Notes: generated from the letters alone by a model not told the origin. A DNA stretch of 64,000 nt from Serratia sarumanii (GCF_029962605.1 NZ_CP124750.1:186001-250000), one strand, 5' to 3'. Positions 1-10,947 are shown, numbered from the stretch's first letter. Numbers and translations are program-made.

Positions 1-93
1 AACGCATCTTGCGCAGAAAAACTACCGGCGTAAACTAGGCGCTAATGAGATGCGGCGAGCGTTCGCCGATCGTTTTTGAACGAGAAAAATTGC

Positions 94-339
94 ATGACTG
101 ACTTATTTGCCCAGGCAGACCAGACGCTCGACGCGCTGGGCCTGCGTTGCCCGGAACCGGTGATGATGGTGCGCAAAACCGTGCGCCATATGGACAACGG
201 CGAAACGCTGCTGATTATCGCCGACGATCCGGCCACCACCCGCGATATTCCGGGGTTCTGCCGCTTTATGGAGCACACGCTGGTAGCGCAGGAGACCGAG
301 CAGGCGCCATACCGTTATCTGCTGCGTAAAGGTGTATAA
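94..339 (+). CDS. tusA: Sulfurtransferase TusA (SirA)
   Basis: TusA takes sulfur from the IscS persulfide and passes it to the TusBCD relay for 2-thiolation of tRNA wobble uridine; it is a small cytoplasmic protein. The product is 81 residues, the same length as E. coli TusA and near-identical through the [15 protein letters not shown] core. The active cysteine is Cys19 in RCPEP. The ATG at 94 is chosen because the protein then starts MTDLF as in E. coli; an in-frame TTG at 76 would add six residues without family support. It converges on zntA, with a GC-rich inverted repeat between them. Confidence 0.96.
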   Translation: MTDLFAQADQTLDALGLRCPEPVMMVRKTVRHMDNGETLLIIADDPATTRDIPGFCRFMEHTLVAQETEQAPYRYLLRKGV

Positions 340-390
340 CGGCGACACGGTCGTGTTGATGAAGGAAAAGTCCCTTTCCCCGAAATGACA

Positions 391-414
391 ACGGGCGCGC
401 TATGCCGCGCCCGT
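391..414. terminator. GC-rich hairpin between convergent tusA and zntA
   Basis: Perfect 9-bp stem (391-399 with 406-414) and a 6-base loop, lying between the two stop codons. There is no strong T tract on either side, so it may be a weak bidirectional terminator or a 3'-end stabilising hairpin. Confidence 0.45.
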
Positions 415-428
415 ATTGGTTTCCGAAC

Positions 429-2747
429 TTAGCTGCGCTTTCTCAACAGCCGCAGCGCGTTGGCGGTGACCAGCGCGGTGGCGCCGGAGTCCGCCAGCAC
501 CGCCAGCCACAAACCGGTCAGCCCCAGCAGGCTGGTGATCAGGAAGACCCCTTTCAACCCCAGCGCGATGGTGATGTTTTGCCGGATATTGGCGTGGGTG
601 GCGCGCGAGATGCGGATCATCTCAGCGACGCCCAGCAGCCGGTTGTGGGTCAGGGCGGCGTCGGCGGTTTCCAATGCCACGTCGGTGCCGCTGCCCATGG
701 CGATGCCGATGCTGGAGGCTTTCATCGCCGGGGCGTCGTTGATGCCGTCGCCGATCATCGCCGTCGGGCGCAGTTCGCTCAGCTCGGTGACCGCGTTGAC
801 CTTATCTTCCGGCAACAGACTAGCGCGATAGTCGAGGCCCAGCTCGCCGGCGATCGCCGCGGCGGCACGCGGGTTGTCGCCGGTCAGCATCACGCCGCGA
901 ATACCCAGCGCGTTCAGTTCGGCTATCGCCTGTTTGGCGTCGCTGCGCAGCGTGTCGCGCAGCGCCAGCAAGCCGATGGGCGCGCCGTCTTCCAGCACCA
1001 CCACCGCCGTTTTACCGGCGTTTTCCAGCTTGTCTACCTTGCTCTGCCATTGAACGTCGAGCAGGCCCGGCGCCAGCTTGCCCGGCGCGCTGATCAGCAC
1101 GGTCTTGCCGTCCACGATCCCTTCCACGCCGACGCCGGCCAGCGCGCGGCGCGCCTGCGCCAGCGGCAACTCGGCCCCGCTTGCGGCGGCGCGGTTGATG
1201 ATCGCCTGCGCCAGCGGGTGATGTGAACCGGCCTCCACCGCGGCGGCAAGCTGCAGCAGCCGCTGTTCGGTGAGCGCGCCGATCGGCAGCACGTCGGTCA
1301 CCGTCGGCTTGCCTTCGGTCAGGGTGCCGGTTTTATCGAAGGCGATGGTTTGTATCTGGCCCAGTTGCTCCAGCGCCGCGCCGCCTTTAATCAGCGCGCC
1401 GCGCCGCGTGGCGGCCGCCAGCCCGGATGTAATGGCCGCCGGGGTCGAGATCACCAATGCGCATGGGCAGCCGATCAGCAGCAGCGTCAGGCCGCGATAG
1501 ATCCAGGTATCCCACGGCTGCGAGAACAGCAGCGGCGGCAGCAGGATCACCGCGACGGCCAGCAGCATAATGGCCGGGGTGTAATAACGGCTGAACCGGT
1601 CGAGGAAGCGTTCGATCGGCGCGCGGCGCTCTTCGGCCTCTTCAATCAGCTGCAGAATGCGGTCGATGGCGTTTTTGCCGGGCTCGGAGATCACCTTCAT
1701 CTGCGCCGCCTGATCGACGGACAGGCTGCCGGCGGCCACTTTCTCGCCCTGCTGGCGCTCGACCGGCACCGATTCGCCGGTCAGGGCGCTTTCGTCGAAG
1801 CTGGCGAACGGATTGAGCAGCTCGGCGTCGGCCGGCAGGCGCCCGCCGGGCGCGATTTCAATCACGTCGCCAGGGCGCAGGCTGGCGACCGGCACGCGTT
1901 TGCGTTCCGTGCCTTGCAGCAGCAACGCGTCTTCCGGCACCAGCTCCATCAGCGCCGTCACGCCGCGTCGCGCGCGGTTGGCGGCGTAGGATTCCAGCAG
2001 TTCGCCGACCATAAACAACAGCAGCACCATCGCCGCTTCGGCGGTGGCGCCGATGAACAGCGCGCCGATGGCCGCCACGCTCATCAGCGTTTCGATGGCG
2101 AATGGCGTGCCGGAGCGGATCAAACGCAGCGCCTTGGCGGCGACCGGCGCCAATCCGACCAGCGTGGTGGCGATAAAGGCGATGCGCCCCAGCTCTGGGT
2201 TAACCCGATCCAGCACCCAGCTGACGACCATCAAGGTAGTTAACAGCAGCAGCGGTGCGAATTCGCCGAAGCGTGAGGTTTTCGGCGCGGCGGCTTTGGC
2301 GTTCTGAGTGCCGAGCAGGGTAAAGCCGGCCTGGGCGACCGCGTCCTGGATCCGCAGGCTGATGTCGGACTGTGCGTCGACTACCAGTTTCTCGGTCGCA
2401 AACAGCACCCGCGCGCTGTCGACGCCGGGGAGTGCGGTGACGGCATTTTCGATTTTCTTGGCGCAGCTGGGGCAGTCCATGCCGGTGACTTTCCAGCTGA
2501 AACGTTGGCTGCCGGAAGGGGGAGCGGCGGCCAGCCTGTCGCTTTCCTCGTCCGGATCGTCGGGCGTGGCGGCGCAGCAGCCGCTATCGCCATGATCGTG
2601 ATGATGGTGGGCCTGTTCGGCCTGCGCGGCGGCGTTTTTCGGTTCGCTGCTGCAGCCATGCTGCGTTTTGCTGTGGCTGTGGTTGCAGCCGCATCCGCCT
2701 TCGGCGTGGTGATGTTCCTGATGATTATGGTTTTGCTGATTGTGCAT
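429..2747 (-). CDS. zntA: Zn(II)/Cd(II)/Pb(II)-translocating P1B-type ATPase ZntA
   Basis: Inner-membrane pump that exports zinc, cadmium and lead. The 772 residues contain a His/Cys-rich N-tail (residues 1-70), a heavy-metal-associated domain with GMDCPSC near residue 90, the transmembrane CPC motif (GCPCAL, near 427), the phosphorylation site DKTGTLT near 470, then TGDNP and GDGINDAP in the nucleotide-binding and hinge regions. It is about 40 residues longer than E. coli ZntA, and the extra length is mainly the histidine clusters at the N-terminus. The ATG at 2747 lies just downstream of a ZntR-type promoter on the same strand, implying induction by Zn/Cd/Pb through ZntR. zntR itself is not in the window. 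Confidence 0.97.
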   Translation of the reverse strand: MHNQQNHNHQEHHHAEGGCGCNHSHSKTQHGCSSEPKNAAAQAEQAHHHHDHGDSGCCAATPDDPDEESDRLAAAPPSGSQRFSWKVTGMDCPSCAKKIENAVTALPGVDSARVLFATEKLVVDAQSDISLRIQDAVAQAGFTLLGTQNAKAAAPKTSRFGEFAPLLLLTTLMVVSWVLDRVNPELGRIAFIATTLVGLAPVAAKALRLIRSGTPFAIETLMSVAAIGALFIGATAEAAMVLLLFMVGELLESYAANRARRGVTALMELVPEDALLLQGTERKRVPVASLRPGDVIEIAPGGRLPADAELLNPFASFDESALTGESVPVERQQGEKVAAGSLSVDQAAQMKVISEPGKNAIDRILQLIEEAEERRAPIERFLDRFSRYYTPAIMLLAVAVILLPPLLFSQPWDTWIYRGLTLLLIGCPCALVISTPAAITSGLAAATRRGALIKGGAALEQLGQIQTIAFDKTGTLTEGKPTVTDVLPIGALTEQRLLQLAAAVEAGSHHPLAQAIINRAAASGAELPLAQARRALAGVGVEGIVDGKTVLISAPGKLAPGLLDVQWQSKVDKLENAGKTAVVVLEDGAPIGLLALRDTLRSDAKQAIAELNALGIRGVMLTGDNPRAAAAIAGELGLDYRASLLPEDKVNAVTELSELRPTAMIGDGINDAPAMKASSIGIAMGSGTDVALETADAALTHNRLLGVAEMIRISRATHANIRQNITIALGLKGVFLITSLLGLTGLWLAVLADSGATALVTANALRLLRKRS

Positions 2748-2787
2748 AACGTCCCCCTTCGGGCTGTTAAACGGGTTTGCTCAGTTG

Positions 2788-2819
2788 ACTCTACACCCTG
2801 GAGTCCACTCCAGAGTCAA
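2788..2819 (-). promoter_or_regulatory. zntA promoter with ZntR (MerR-family) operator
   Basis: On the minus strand the -35 is TTGACT (2814-2819) and the -10 is TAGAGT (2788-2793), with a 20-bp spacer. The spacer is filled by a near-perfect dyad (2795-2816) of the ACTCTGGAGT type. An overlong spacer with a palindromic operator between the hexamers is the hallmark of MerR-family activators, and the sequence closely resembles the E. coli zntA promoter. Confidence 0.88.
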
Positions 2820-2896
2820 GCGCCGGATGAGAATTATTGCTAACGGCGTTTAAGCGTAGAAAGGGGGATTCATTCAATAATGAATAATGCGAATTT

Positions 2897-2955
2897 TAAT
2901 CTATCGGCTTTTCTTATCCCCTATTTGGGGAAACAGGCTCGCCGCCGATAGTTTA
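2897..2955. repeat. Nested inverted repeats in the zntA-serralysin intergenic region
   Basis: Outer arms 2897-2908 and 2944-2955 match in 11 of 12 positions (core CTATCGGC/GCCGATAG). Inside them TCCCC (2917-2921) pairs with GGGGA (2927-2931) around a 5-base loop. The surrounding 630 bases (2748-3377) are AT-rich and hold no convincing gene; a 61-codon frame at 3212-3397 lacks any supporting feature. Confidence 0.5.
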
Positions 2956-3232
2956 AATAAGAAAATAATATTCCTATAGAAACTAAAAAATCGCCCGACC
3001 TAATAATAAAGAGTTATTAATCTATAACGCTTTAGCAAAATTTACCTTTTACCCTAGGGAAAGCCAGCATGATTCGCTTGAGTCTGCAGGCCGCATTGCT
3101 ATTGAAGTTTGGTGCCAACTTCTCCTCATCAAGTTTCATTTGTTTTGTAAAGAAGCCAAAAAAGCAGCATAACAAACTTTCGTTGCGATAATAAATGGTT
3201 GATTATTTTATGTGCAGTTTTGCGACCCTGCC

Positions 3233-3238
3233 TATAAT
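3233..3238 (+). promoter_or_regulatory. Possible -10 element upstream of serralysin
   Basis: A consensus TATAAT lies about 140 bases before the serralysin start, at the end of the AT-rich intergenic stretch. The hexamer 17 bases upstream (ATGTGC) is a poor -35, so if this is the promoter it probably needs an activator. The transcription start is inferred only. Confidence 0.35.
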
Positions 3239-3347
3239 TGGAATCGATTACCATTTTTAATGGTGATCTTATTTGCTGATATATATGCATTAATTCTACC
3301 TAACACACTGCCGGCAACGGCGCATAAGCCCCTTCCAGCAGGCCTGA

Positions 3348-4892
<1,545 letters not shown>

Positions 4893-4947
4893 CACAGCAA
4901 CGGAACGCCCGGCGCAGTCTCGGCCGGGCGTGATGCGGGAGCCCGGT

Positions 4948-5325
4948 ATGAAAGGTACTTTAACGCGCACCGCTTTGGCGGCGGGCGGCATGATGGTGAC
5001 AAGTGTGGTCATGGCCGGCAGCCTGGCGCTGCCGACCGCGCAGTCGCTGGCGGGGCAATGGCAGGTGGCCGACAGCGAGCGGCAATGCCAAATCGAGTTT
5101 TTGGCGAATGAGCAAAGTGAAACCAACGGCTATCAGCTGGTGGATCGGCAACGGTGTTTGCAAAGCGTGTTTGCGGCGGAAGTCGTGGGCTGGCGCCCGG
5201 CGCCGGACGGCATCGCTCTGCTGCGGGCGGATGGCAGCACGCTGGCGTTCTTCTCGCGCGACGGCGATCTGTATCGCAATCAGCTGGGCGCCGATGATGC
5301 CCTGACGTTGAAAGCGCTGGCTTGA
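4948..5325 (+). CDS. inh: Periplasmic serralysin inhibitor (Inh/MLTR family)
   Basis: Product of 125 residues with a signal peptide (residues 1 to about 26, hydrophobic run ending LALPTAQS) and a small lipocalin-like beta-barrel core containing LAGQWQVAD. Two cysteines (in RQCQIEF and QRCLQS) fit the family's single disulfide. Inh proteins bind the serralysin active site through their N-terminal strand and protect the periplasm from mis-sorted protease. The ATG at 4948 has GGGAG (4937-4941) at good spacing; an in-frame ATG at 4933 is less likely. Position directly after the protease gene is typical and suggests co-transcription. Confidence 0.9.
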   Translation: MKGTLTRTALAAGGMMVTSVVMAGSLALPTAQSLAGQWQVADSERQCQIEFLANEQSETNGYQLVDRQRCLQSVFAAEVVGWRPAPDGIALLRADGSTLAFFSRDGDLYRNQLGADDALTLKALA

Positions 5326-5330
5326 TAATG

Positions 5331-5357
5331 AAAAACGGGTTCGGCGCACCGAACCCG
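5331..5357 (-). terminator. Rho-independent terminator of yhhN
   Basis: Perfect 9-bp stem (5336-5344 with 5349-5357), 4-base loop, followed on the minus strand by five T residues (5335-5331). It lies just after yhhN and also separates it from the convergent inh gene. Confidence 0.75.
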
Positions 5358-5367
5358 CGGCAGAGAG

Positions 5368-5994
5368 TTACAGGTAGAGCGAACGCACGATCAGGAAGTG
5401 GCCGGAGAAGTAACAGAAAGCCACGATGGCGTCCGCCGCACGGAAGGTGAAACGGTAGCGGTTGAGCAGCCAAACCACGTTGGCCAGCAGCAGCAGCGAG
5501 GTGCCGGTCAGCAGCGAGAAGCCGAAATCGGTGCTGCGCAGGAAATATTGCTCGCCCGCCAGCCAGACCATCAGCAGCGTCATCGCCACGTAGGTGACGA
5601 TCGGCCAGCGCATCTCTTCCAGCCGGGTCCAAAGGGTGGCCAGCAGCAACGCGCCGATCGCCAGCAGCGCCAGCGGCAGCGGCCAGAACAGGCTGAACGT
5701 CATCTGGCTGGCGAAGCTCAGGGTATACAGCAGATGGGACAGGAAAAAGGCGCCGATGGCGTACAGCACCCGCTCGCGCGGCAACAGGAGCAGCGCGTCG
5801 CCGATCAGCGTCGCCAGCAGGCCGAGCACGATCAGATAACCCGCGGCGCCGAGCACCGGCGCCTGCCAGGCCAACAGCAACAGCAGCAGCAGCGTGACGG
5901 GTTTGAACACCCAGCGCTGCCAGCGCGGGCCACGGTATGAGGCGTCGACGAACAGCCAACCGGAAAAGAATACGGCAAGGAACGGCCAACTCAT
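5368..5994 (-). CDS. yhhN: YhhN/TMEM86-family membrane protein (lysoplasmalogenase-like)
   Basis: Product of 208 residues made almost entirely of hydrophobic segments (about eight), with conserved family stretches [10 protein letters not shown] and [12 protein letters not shown]. Animal TMEM86 members hydrolyse lysoplasmalogens; the role of the bacterial members is not settled. It sits next to yhhM, as in E. coli, and ends at a clear terminator. The start ATG at 5994 immediately precedes the first membrane segment. Confidence 0.88.
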   Translation of the reverse strand: MSWPFLAVFFSGWLFVDASYRGPRWQRWVFKPVTLLLLLLLAWQAPVLGAAGYLIVLGLLATLIGDALLLLPRERVLYAIGAFFLSHLLYTLSFASQMTFSLFWPLPLALLAIGALLLATLWTRLEEMRWPIVTYVAMTLLMVWLAGEQYFLRSTDFGFSLLTGTSLLLLANVVWLLNRYRFTFRAADAIVAFCYFSGHFLIVRSLYL

Positions 5995-6153
5995 TTATGT
6001 CTTCCTTATGCATGAGGGAGCCGCAACAACCGGCTCCAAACTGTCACCAATGTCACTTCTTATTTCAGTGTAGGTAGCCTGCCGACGATCGACAATGCTT
6101 TCTTGAGAATGCTATGTTTACGCCGATTTGGCCGTGAAGGAAATGGGAAACCG

Positions 6154-6510
6154 ATGAGCAAACCACCGTTATTTTTTGTCGCCGTGATTGCGCTGATCGC
6201 CGTGCTGGCCACGCAACGCTACTTCAAACAGCGCCAGCGGGAGGCGGAAAACGATCGCGCGCCGATGCGCAGCCTGCAGGTGACGGTGAGCGACAAGCGC
6301 AGCTTCCCGGTCGCCAGGACCCGCGCGCCGCAGCGCGAACCGCTGGTCAATGAGCCGATGTATTACGAGGTGGTGTTCAGCCCGAACCAGGGCGGTGAAG
6401 ACATCACGCTTCGGCTGAAACAGTGGCAATACAACCCGATAGAAAAAGGCGCGCAGGGCACGTTGAACATGCAGGGCACGCGCTTCGTCTCTTTCAGCGT
6501 TCAGCCGTAG
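6154..6510 (+). CDS. yhhM: DUF2500 family protein YhhM
   Basis: Product of 118 residues with one N-terminal membrane anchor (PLFFVAVIALIAVLAT) and a soluble, probably periplasmic domain ending FVSFSVQP. It matches E. coli YhhM in length and position between yhhN and yhhL. Its function is unknown. The ATG at 6154 follows an AAGGAAATGGGA-type ribosome site; upstream in-frame codons would add a basic, non-conserved extension. Confidence 0.85.
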   Translation: MSKPPLFFVAVIALIAVLATQRYFKQRQREAENDRAPMRSLQVTVSDKRSFPVARTRAPQREPLVNEPMYYEVVFSPNQGGEDITLRLKQWQYNPIEKGAQGTLNMQGTRFVSFSVQP

Positions 6511-6513
6511 CGG

Positions 6514-6786
6514 TCATTTCTTCTTGATGGGCGGCTGTTTCTTTTGCCAGGCCAGCAGCTCGAACACGCCAAAGATAAAGATCTTGGCTTCTTGCCAGTA
6601 GCTGATTGGCTGATCCTTCGGCTGGGTGGATTTCAACAGCACCAGCTGCAGGCCGTGCATCACCACCATAAAGAACAGCGCCACGTCGATGAAATACTTC
6701 AGCGGCTTGGGAAAAGGATGGAACAGGTTAGAGAGCAGGAAGCCCCACACGCACAGCATCAGCAGACGGCCCAGATTAATCAGCAT
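6514..6786 (-). CDS. yhhL: DUF1145 family membrane protein YhhL
   Basis: Product of 90 residues with two or three hydrophobic segments (MLCVWGFLLSNLF; YFIDVALFFMVVMHGLQLVL) and a lysine-rich tail ending KKQPPIKKK. It corresponds in size and place to E. coli YhhL. Its start overlaps the end of rsmD by 11 bases, so it is probably translated by coupling from the rsmD message. Function unknown. Confidence 0.85.
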   Translation of the reverse strand: MLINLGRLLMLCVWGFLLSNLFHPFPKPLKYFIDVALFFMVVMHGLQLVLLKSTQPKDQPISYWQEAKIFIFGVFELLAWQKKQPPIKKK

Positions 6787-7396
6787 GGTCGGTTTTCTCT
6801 TGCGAACGAATATAAAGGCGATAGGCCACCTGGCCGGCGACCTTCTCCCGGTGCAGCTGCCAGCTGGCAGGCACGTCCGCCGCGGCGCTTTCTGCCTCGG
6901 CTTCTACATAGATCCAGGCCTCGTCGGCCAGCCAGCCACGCTGCTCCAGCAGCAAGGCGGTCTCCGCCAGCAGGCCTTTGCGAAACGGCGGATCGAGGAA
7001 CACCACGTCGAACGGTTGGCCCTCGCCCGCCAGCCAGCTCAGCGCGTTGGTGTTGATAACCACCCCCTTGCCCTGCAGCAGCGCCAGATTTTTTTCCAGC
7101 TGCTGCGCCACCGGCCGTTCGAATTCCAACAGCGTGGCGCTGCCGGCGTAGCGCGACAGCGCTTCCAGCCCTAATGCGCCGCTGCCGGCGAAACAGTCCA
7201 GGCAGCGCGCGCCCTGAATCACCGGCGCCAGCCAGTTGAACAGGGTTTCGCGCACCCGATCGGTGGTGGGGCGCAGCCCCGGGCTGTTCGGCACCGGAAG
7301 CTTGCGACCGCGCCATTGGCCGCCGATGATGCGGATCTGTCCGGCTGCGGCCTGGGGCGGTTTTTTGGCCGCCGCCCGTGGCGAGAGTCTTGTCAT
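6776..7396 (-). CDS. rsmD: 16S rRNA (guanine-966-N2)-methyltransferase RsmD
   Basis: Methylates G966 of 16S rRNA using S-adenosylmethionine. The 206 residues carry the SAM-binding LDCFAGSGALGLEAL and the catalytic DPPF motif of N6/N2 methyltransferases (FLDPPFRKG). A lysine/arginine-rich N-terminus followed by RIIGGQWRGRKL is the typical family opening. It is transcribed divergently from ftsY, the arrangement found in E. coli, and overlaps yhhL downstream. Confidence 0.95.
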   Translation of the reverse strand: MTRLSPRAAAKKPPQAAAGQIRIIGGQWRGRKLPVPNSPGLRPTTDRVRETLFNWLAPVIQGARCLDCFAGSGALGLEALSRYAGSATLLEFERPVAQQLEKNLALLQGKGVVINTNALSWLAGEGQPFDVVFLDPPFRKGLLAETALLLEQRGWLADEAWIYVEAEAESAAADVPASWQLHREKVAGQVAYRLYIRSQEKTDHAD

Positions 7397-7638
7397 AAGC
7401 GTTGTTTGATTTCTTTTGCGGCGCGGAGCCGTAGAGGTTAACGAAAAGTTGCCCCTATTCTACCGGTGACGGGCTTCGGGGGGAACGGTAAAACTTTGTT
7501 GTCTGATTTCACACCGGAAAGCGTGCCGGATGCGTGTTGCTGCGCGAGGGAAAGTGATAGACTCGGCGGATTATTGTCAGCATATATCCTTCAGGTATGT
7601 AGGGTAAGCGAGCCTTCGGTACGGAGTAGAGTCATAAC

Positions 7639-9327
7639 ATGGCAAAAGATAAGAAACGTGGGTTTTTCTCCTGGCTGGGGTTTGGCCAGAAGGAAAAGGA
7701 AGAAGAGCAACAGCAACCTGAGCAGCCGGTAGAGCAGGCGGAGCCTCAGGCCGCGGAGACGCCGGCTGAACCGGCCACCGCCAAGCTGGATGACAAGCTC
7801 CCCGCCCAGGAATCTGAACCTGCCGCCTCCGTCGACACCCCGGGAGAGTGGGATAGCGGCCAGGCCGGCGAACCCATCGCGGAAAACCTGCCGGCGGCGG
7901 CCGAACACCCGACGGCGCAAGCGTTGGCCGAAGAGATTGTCAGCGTGACCGAGCAGGTAGTGGCGCAGCAGCAGCCGGTCGTCGAGCCCGAGCCGGTGGT
8001 TGAGCCCGAGCCGGTTGTTGAACCCGAGCCAGTCGTTGAACCCGAGCCGATCGCCGAGCCTGAGCCGGTTGTTGAGCCCGAACCGGTCGTCGAATCTGAG
8101 CCAGTTGTTGAGCCTGAGCCAGTTGTTGAGCCTGAGCCGGCCGTCGAGCCAGAGCCGGCCGTCGAGCCAGAGCCGGCCGTTGAACCTGAGCCAGTTGTTG
8201 AGCCTGAGCCGGTTGTCGAGCCAGAGCCGGTCGTTGAGCCAGAGCCGGTCGTTGAACCCGAGCCGGTTGTCGAGCCCGAGCCGGTCGTCGAGCCCGAGCC
8301 AGTTGTTGAGCCCGAGCCGGTCGTCGAACCAGAATCGGAGCCGGAAGAAGAAGCGCCGCTTGAACCTGTGGTGCCGGCCGCTGCGCAAGAGCAGGATCGG
8401 CCGACCAAAGAGGGCTTCTTCGCTCGCCTGAAGCGCAGCCTGCTGAAAACCAAGCAAAACCTCGGCTCCGGCTTTATGGGGCTGTTCCGCGGTAAAAAAA
8501 TCGACGACGATCTGTTCGACGAGTTGGAAGAACAGCTGCTGATCGCCGATGTCGGCGTGGAGACCACGCGCAAGATCATCACCTCCCTGACCCAGCACGC
8601 CAGCCGCAAGCAGCTGAAAGACGCCGAAGCGCTGTATGGCAAGCTGAAGGAGGAAATGTCCGAAATTCTGGCCAAGGTCGATCAGCCGCTGGATGTCAGC
8701 GGGAAAACCCCGTATGTCATTCTGATGGTCGGCGTGAACGGCGTGGGTAAAACCACCACCATCGGCAAGCTGGCGCGCCAATTCCAGGCGGAAGGCAAGT
8801 CGGTGATGCTGGCAGCGGGGGATACTTTCCGCGCCGCGGCGGTGGAGCAGCTGCAGGTGTGGGGCGAACGCAATCGTATCCCGGTGGTGGCGCAGCATAC
8901 CGGGGCGGATTCCGCTTCGGTGATCTTCGATGCGGTGCAGGCCGCCAAGGCGCGCGGCATCGATGTCTTGATCGCCGATACCGCCGGCCGTCTGCAGAAC
9001 AAATCGCACCTGATGGAAGAGCTGAAGAAGATCGTCCGCGTCATGAAAAAACTGGACGACCAGGCCCCCCATGAGGTTATGCTGACGCTCGATGCCAGCA
9101 CCGGCCAGAATGCGGTCAGCCAGGCGAAATTATTTAATGAGGCCGTGGGCTTAACCGGCATCACGCTGACTAAACTGGACGGTACCGCCAAGGGCGGGGT
9201 GATCTTCGCCATCGCCGATCAGTTCGGTATCCCGATTCGCTATATCGGCGTCGGGGAAGGCATCGAAGATTTGCGGCCGTTTAAGGCTGACGATTTTATT
9301 GAGGCACTTTTTGCCCGAGAGGATTAA
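7639..9327 (+). CDS. ftsY: Signal recognition particle receptor FtsY
   Basis: GTPase that docks SRP-ribosome complexes at the inner membrane. The 562 residues divide into a basic N-terminal amphipathic stretch ([17 protein letters not shown]), a long acidic A domain, and the NG domain from about residue 255. The second membrane-targeting helix [20 protein letters not shown] precedes the P-loop [13 protein letters not shown] (from residue 365), DTAGR (447) and TKLDG (511). E. coli FtsY has 497 residues; the excess is due to 20 hexapeptide repeats of PVVEPE type at residues 113-232. ftsE begins six bases downstream, forming the ftsYEX operon. Confidence 0.98.
   Translation: MAKDKKRGFFSWLGFGQKEKEEEQQQPEQPVEQAEPQAAETPAEPATAKLDDKLPAQESEPAASVDTPGEWDSGQAGEPIAENLPAAAEHPTAQALAEEIVSVTEQVVAQQQPVVEPEPVVEPEPVVEPEPVVEPEPIAEPEPVVEPEPVVESEPVVEPEPVVEPEPAVEPEPAVEPEPAVEPEPVVEPEPVVEPEPVVEPEPVVEPEPVVEPEPVVEPEPVVEPEPVVEPESEPEEEAPLEPVVPAAAQEQDRPTKEGFFARLKRSLLKTKQNLGSGFMGLFRGKKIDDDLFDELEEQLLIADVGVETTRKIITSLTQHASRKQLKDAEALYGKLKEEMSEILAKVDQPLDVSGKTPYVILMVGVNGVGKTTTIGKLARQFQAEGKSVMLAAGDTFRAAAVEQLQVWGERNRIPVVAQHTGADSASVIFDAVQAAKARGIDVLIADTAGRLQNKSHLMEELKKIVRVMKKLDDQAPHEVMLTLDASTGQNAVSQAKLFNEAVGLTGITLTKLDGTAKGGVIFAIADQFGIPIRYIGVGEGIEDLRPFKADDFIEALFARED
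7975..8334 (+). repeat. Twenty tandem 18-bp repeats in ftsY encoding PVVEPE units
   Basis: Exactly 20 contiguous 18-bp units (360 bp) encode PVVEPE or near variants: unit 5 is PIAEPE, unit 7 PVVESE, and units 10-12 PAVEPE. Units differ mainly at silent positions, but some neighbours are identical (8 and 9; 10 and 11), a sign of recent local duplication. The phase is held throughout, so copy-number change never breaks the frame. Confidence 0.95.
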
Positions 9328-9332
9328 TACGG

Positions 9333-10004
9333 ATGATTCGCTTTGAACAGGTCAGTAAAGCTTATCTGGGCGGACGGCAAGCGCTGCAGGGGGTCGATTT
9401 CCATCTGCGCCCGGCGGAAATGGCGTTTCTGACCGGCCATTCCGGCGCGGGGAAAAGTACCCTGCTGAAACTGATTTGCGGTATCGAACGGCCCAGCGCC
9501 GGCCACATCTGGTTTGGCGGCCACGACATCAGTCGTTTGAAAAACCGCGAGGTGCCGTTCCTGCGTCGGCAGATTGGCATGATCTTCCAGGATCACCACC
9601 TGCTGCTGGATCGCACGGTGTATGACAATGTGGCGATGCCGCTGATCATCGCCGGCGCCAGTACCGAAGACATCCGCCGCCGCGTCTCCGCCGCGCTGGA
9701 CAAGGTCGGTTTGCTGGATAAAGCGAAGAACTTCCCGATTCAGCTGTCCGGCGGTGAGCAGCAGCGCGTGGGCATCGCCCGTGCGGTGGTGAACAAGCCG
9801 GCGGTGTTGCTGGCGGATGAACCGACCGGCAACCTGGACGACGCGCTGTCGGAAGGCATTCTGCGCCTGTTTGAAGAATTCAACCGCGTCGGCGTCACCG
9901 TATTAATGGCGACGCACGACACCGGGCTTATCGCCCGCCGCAATTACCGCATCCTGACGCTGAGCCAGGGCCGCATGCAAGGGGGCGCTCACCATGGCCA
10001 ATAA
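9333..10004 (+). CDS. ftsE: Cell-division ABC ATPase FtsE
   Basis: ATPase of the FtsEX complex, which couples the divisome to periplasmic peptidoglycan hydrolase activation (through EnvC in E. coli). The 223 residues hold Walker A GHSGAGKS (from about residue 34), the signature LSGGEQQR (about 138) and Walker B VLLADEPT (about 158). It follows ftsY by six bases and its 3' end overlaps ftsX by 11 bases, consistent with coupled translation. Confidence 0.98.
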   Translation: MIRFEQVSKAYLGGRQALQGVDFHLRPAEMAFLTGHSGAGKSTLLKLICGIERPSAGHIWFGGHDISRLKNREVPFLRRQIGMIFQDHHLLLDRTVYDNVAMPLIIAGASTEDIRRRVSAALDKVGLLDKAKNFPIQLSGGEQQRVGIARAVVNKPAVLLADEPTGNLDDALSEGILRLFEEFNRVGVTVLMATHDTGLIARRNYRILTLSQGRMQGGAHHGQ

Positions 10005-10947
10005 CGCAAAAACCGCCAAGAGCAAGGCGCTGCGCGGCGGCTGGCGCGAGCAGTGGCGTTACGCCTGGATGAACGCCATCAAAGACATGCTGCGCCAGCC
10101 GTTGGCGACGCTGTTGACGGTGATGGTGATCGCCATCTCCCTGACGCTGCCGAGCGTGTGCTACATCGTGTGGAAAAACGTCAGCACCGCGGCCAGCCAG
10201 TGGTACCCGACGCCGCAGCTGACGGTCTACCTGGATAAATCGCTCGACGACGACGCGGCGCTGAAAGTGCTCGACGCCATCAAGGCGGAAGCCGGCGTGG
10301 AGAAGGTGAATTACCTGTCGCGTGAAGAAGCGCGCGGCGAGTTCCGCAACTGGTCGGGCTTTGGCGGCGCGTTGGACATGTTGGAAGAGAACCCGTTGCC
10401 GGCGGTGGCGATCGTTACGCCGAAGATGAGCTTCCAGAGTTCGGATACCCTCAACACCCTGCGCGATCGCGTGGCGGCGGTGCAGGGCGTGGAAGAAGTG
10501 CGTATGGATGACAGCTGGTTTGCCCGCCTGGCGGCGCTGACCGGGTTGGCGGGCCAGATCGCGGCGATCATCGGCGTGCTGATGATCGTGGCGGTGTTCC
10601 TGGTGATCGGTAACAGCGTGCGTCTGAGCATCTTCAGCCGCCGCGACACCATCAACGTGATGAAGCTGATCGGCGCCACCGACGGTTTTATCCTGCGGCC
10701 GTTCCTTAACGGCGGGGCGATGCTCGGCTTTGCCGGCGCGCTGCTGTCGCTGGTGCTGTCCGGCGCGCTGGTGTGGCAGCTGGAGTCAGTGGTCGCCGGG
10801 GTGGCCAAGGTGTTCGGCACCACCTTCACCCTGCACGGGCTGGGCTGGGACGAGGCGCTGTTGCTGCTGATCATCTCCGCGATGATCGGTTGGATCGCCG
10901 CCTGGCTGGCGACGGTGCAACATTTACGCCGATTTACACCACAGTAA
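9994..10947 (+). CDS. ftsX: Cell-division membrane protein FtsX
   Basis: Membrane partner of FtsE. The 317 residues have a basic cytoplasmic N-tail, a first membrane segment ([17 protein letters not shown]), a large periplasmic domain of about 150 residues that contacts EnvC-type activators, and three C-terminal membrane segments, giving the usual four-TM FtsX topology. It overlaps ftsE by 11 bases. The following 317-base gap carries the rpoH regulatory region. Confidence 0.97.
   Translation: MANNAKTAKSKALRGGWREQWRYAWMNAIKDMLRQPLATLLTVMVIAISLTLPSVCYIVWKNVSTAASQWYPTPQLTVYLDKSLDDDAALKVLDAIKAEAGVEKVNYLSREEARGEFRNWSGFGGALDMLEENPLPAVAIVTPKMSFQSSDTLNTLRDRVAAVQGVEEVRMDDSWFARLAALTGLAGQIAAIIGVLMIVAVFLVIGNSVRLSIFSRRDTINVMKLIGATDGFILRPFLNGGAMLGFAGALLSLVLSGALVWQLESVVAGVAKVFGTTFTLHGLGWDEALLLLIISAMIGWIAAWLATVQHLRRFTPQ

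Noticed and set aside
7975..8334. CRISPR array at the regular repeats in ftsY
   Set aside because: The 18-bp units are contiguous with no unique spacers, keep the reading frame, and sit inside an essential gene.
7591..9072. Long antisense frame with repetitive LWLDNRL/[11 protein letters not shown] units opposite ftsY
   Set aside because: The repetition is just the ftsY 18-bp array read in reverse; a real antisense repeat protein is not needed to explain it.
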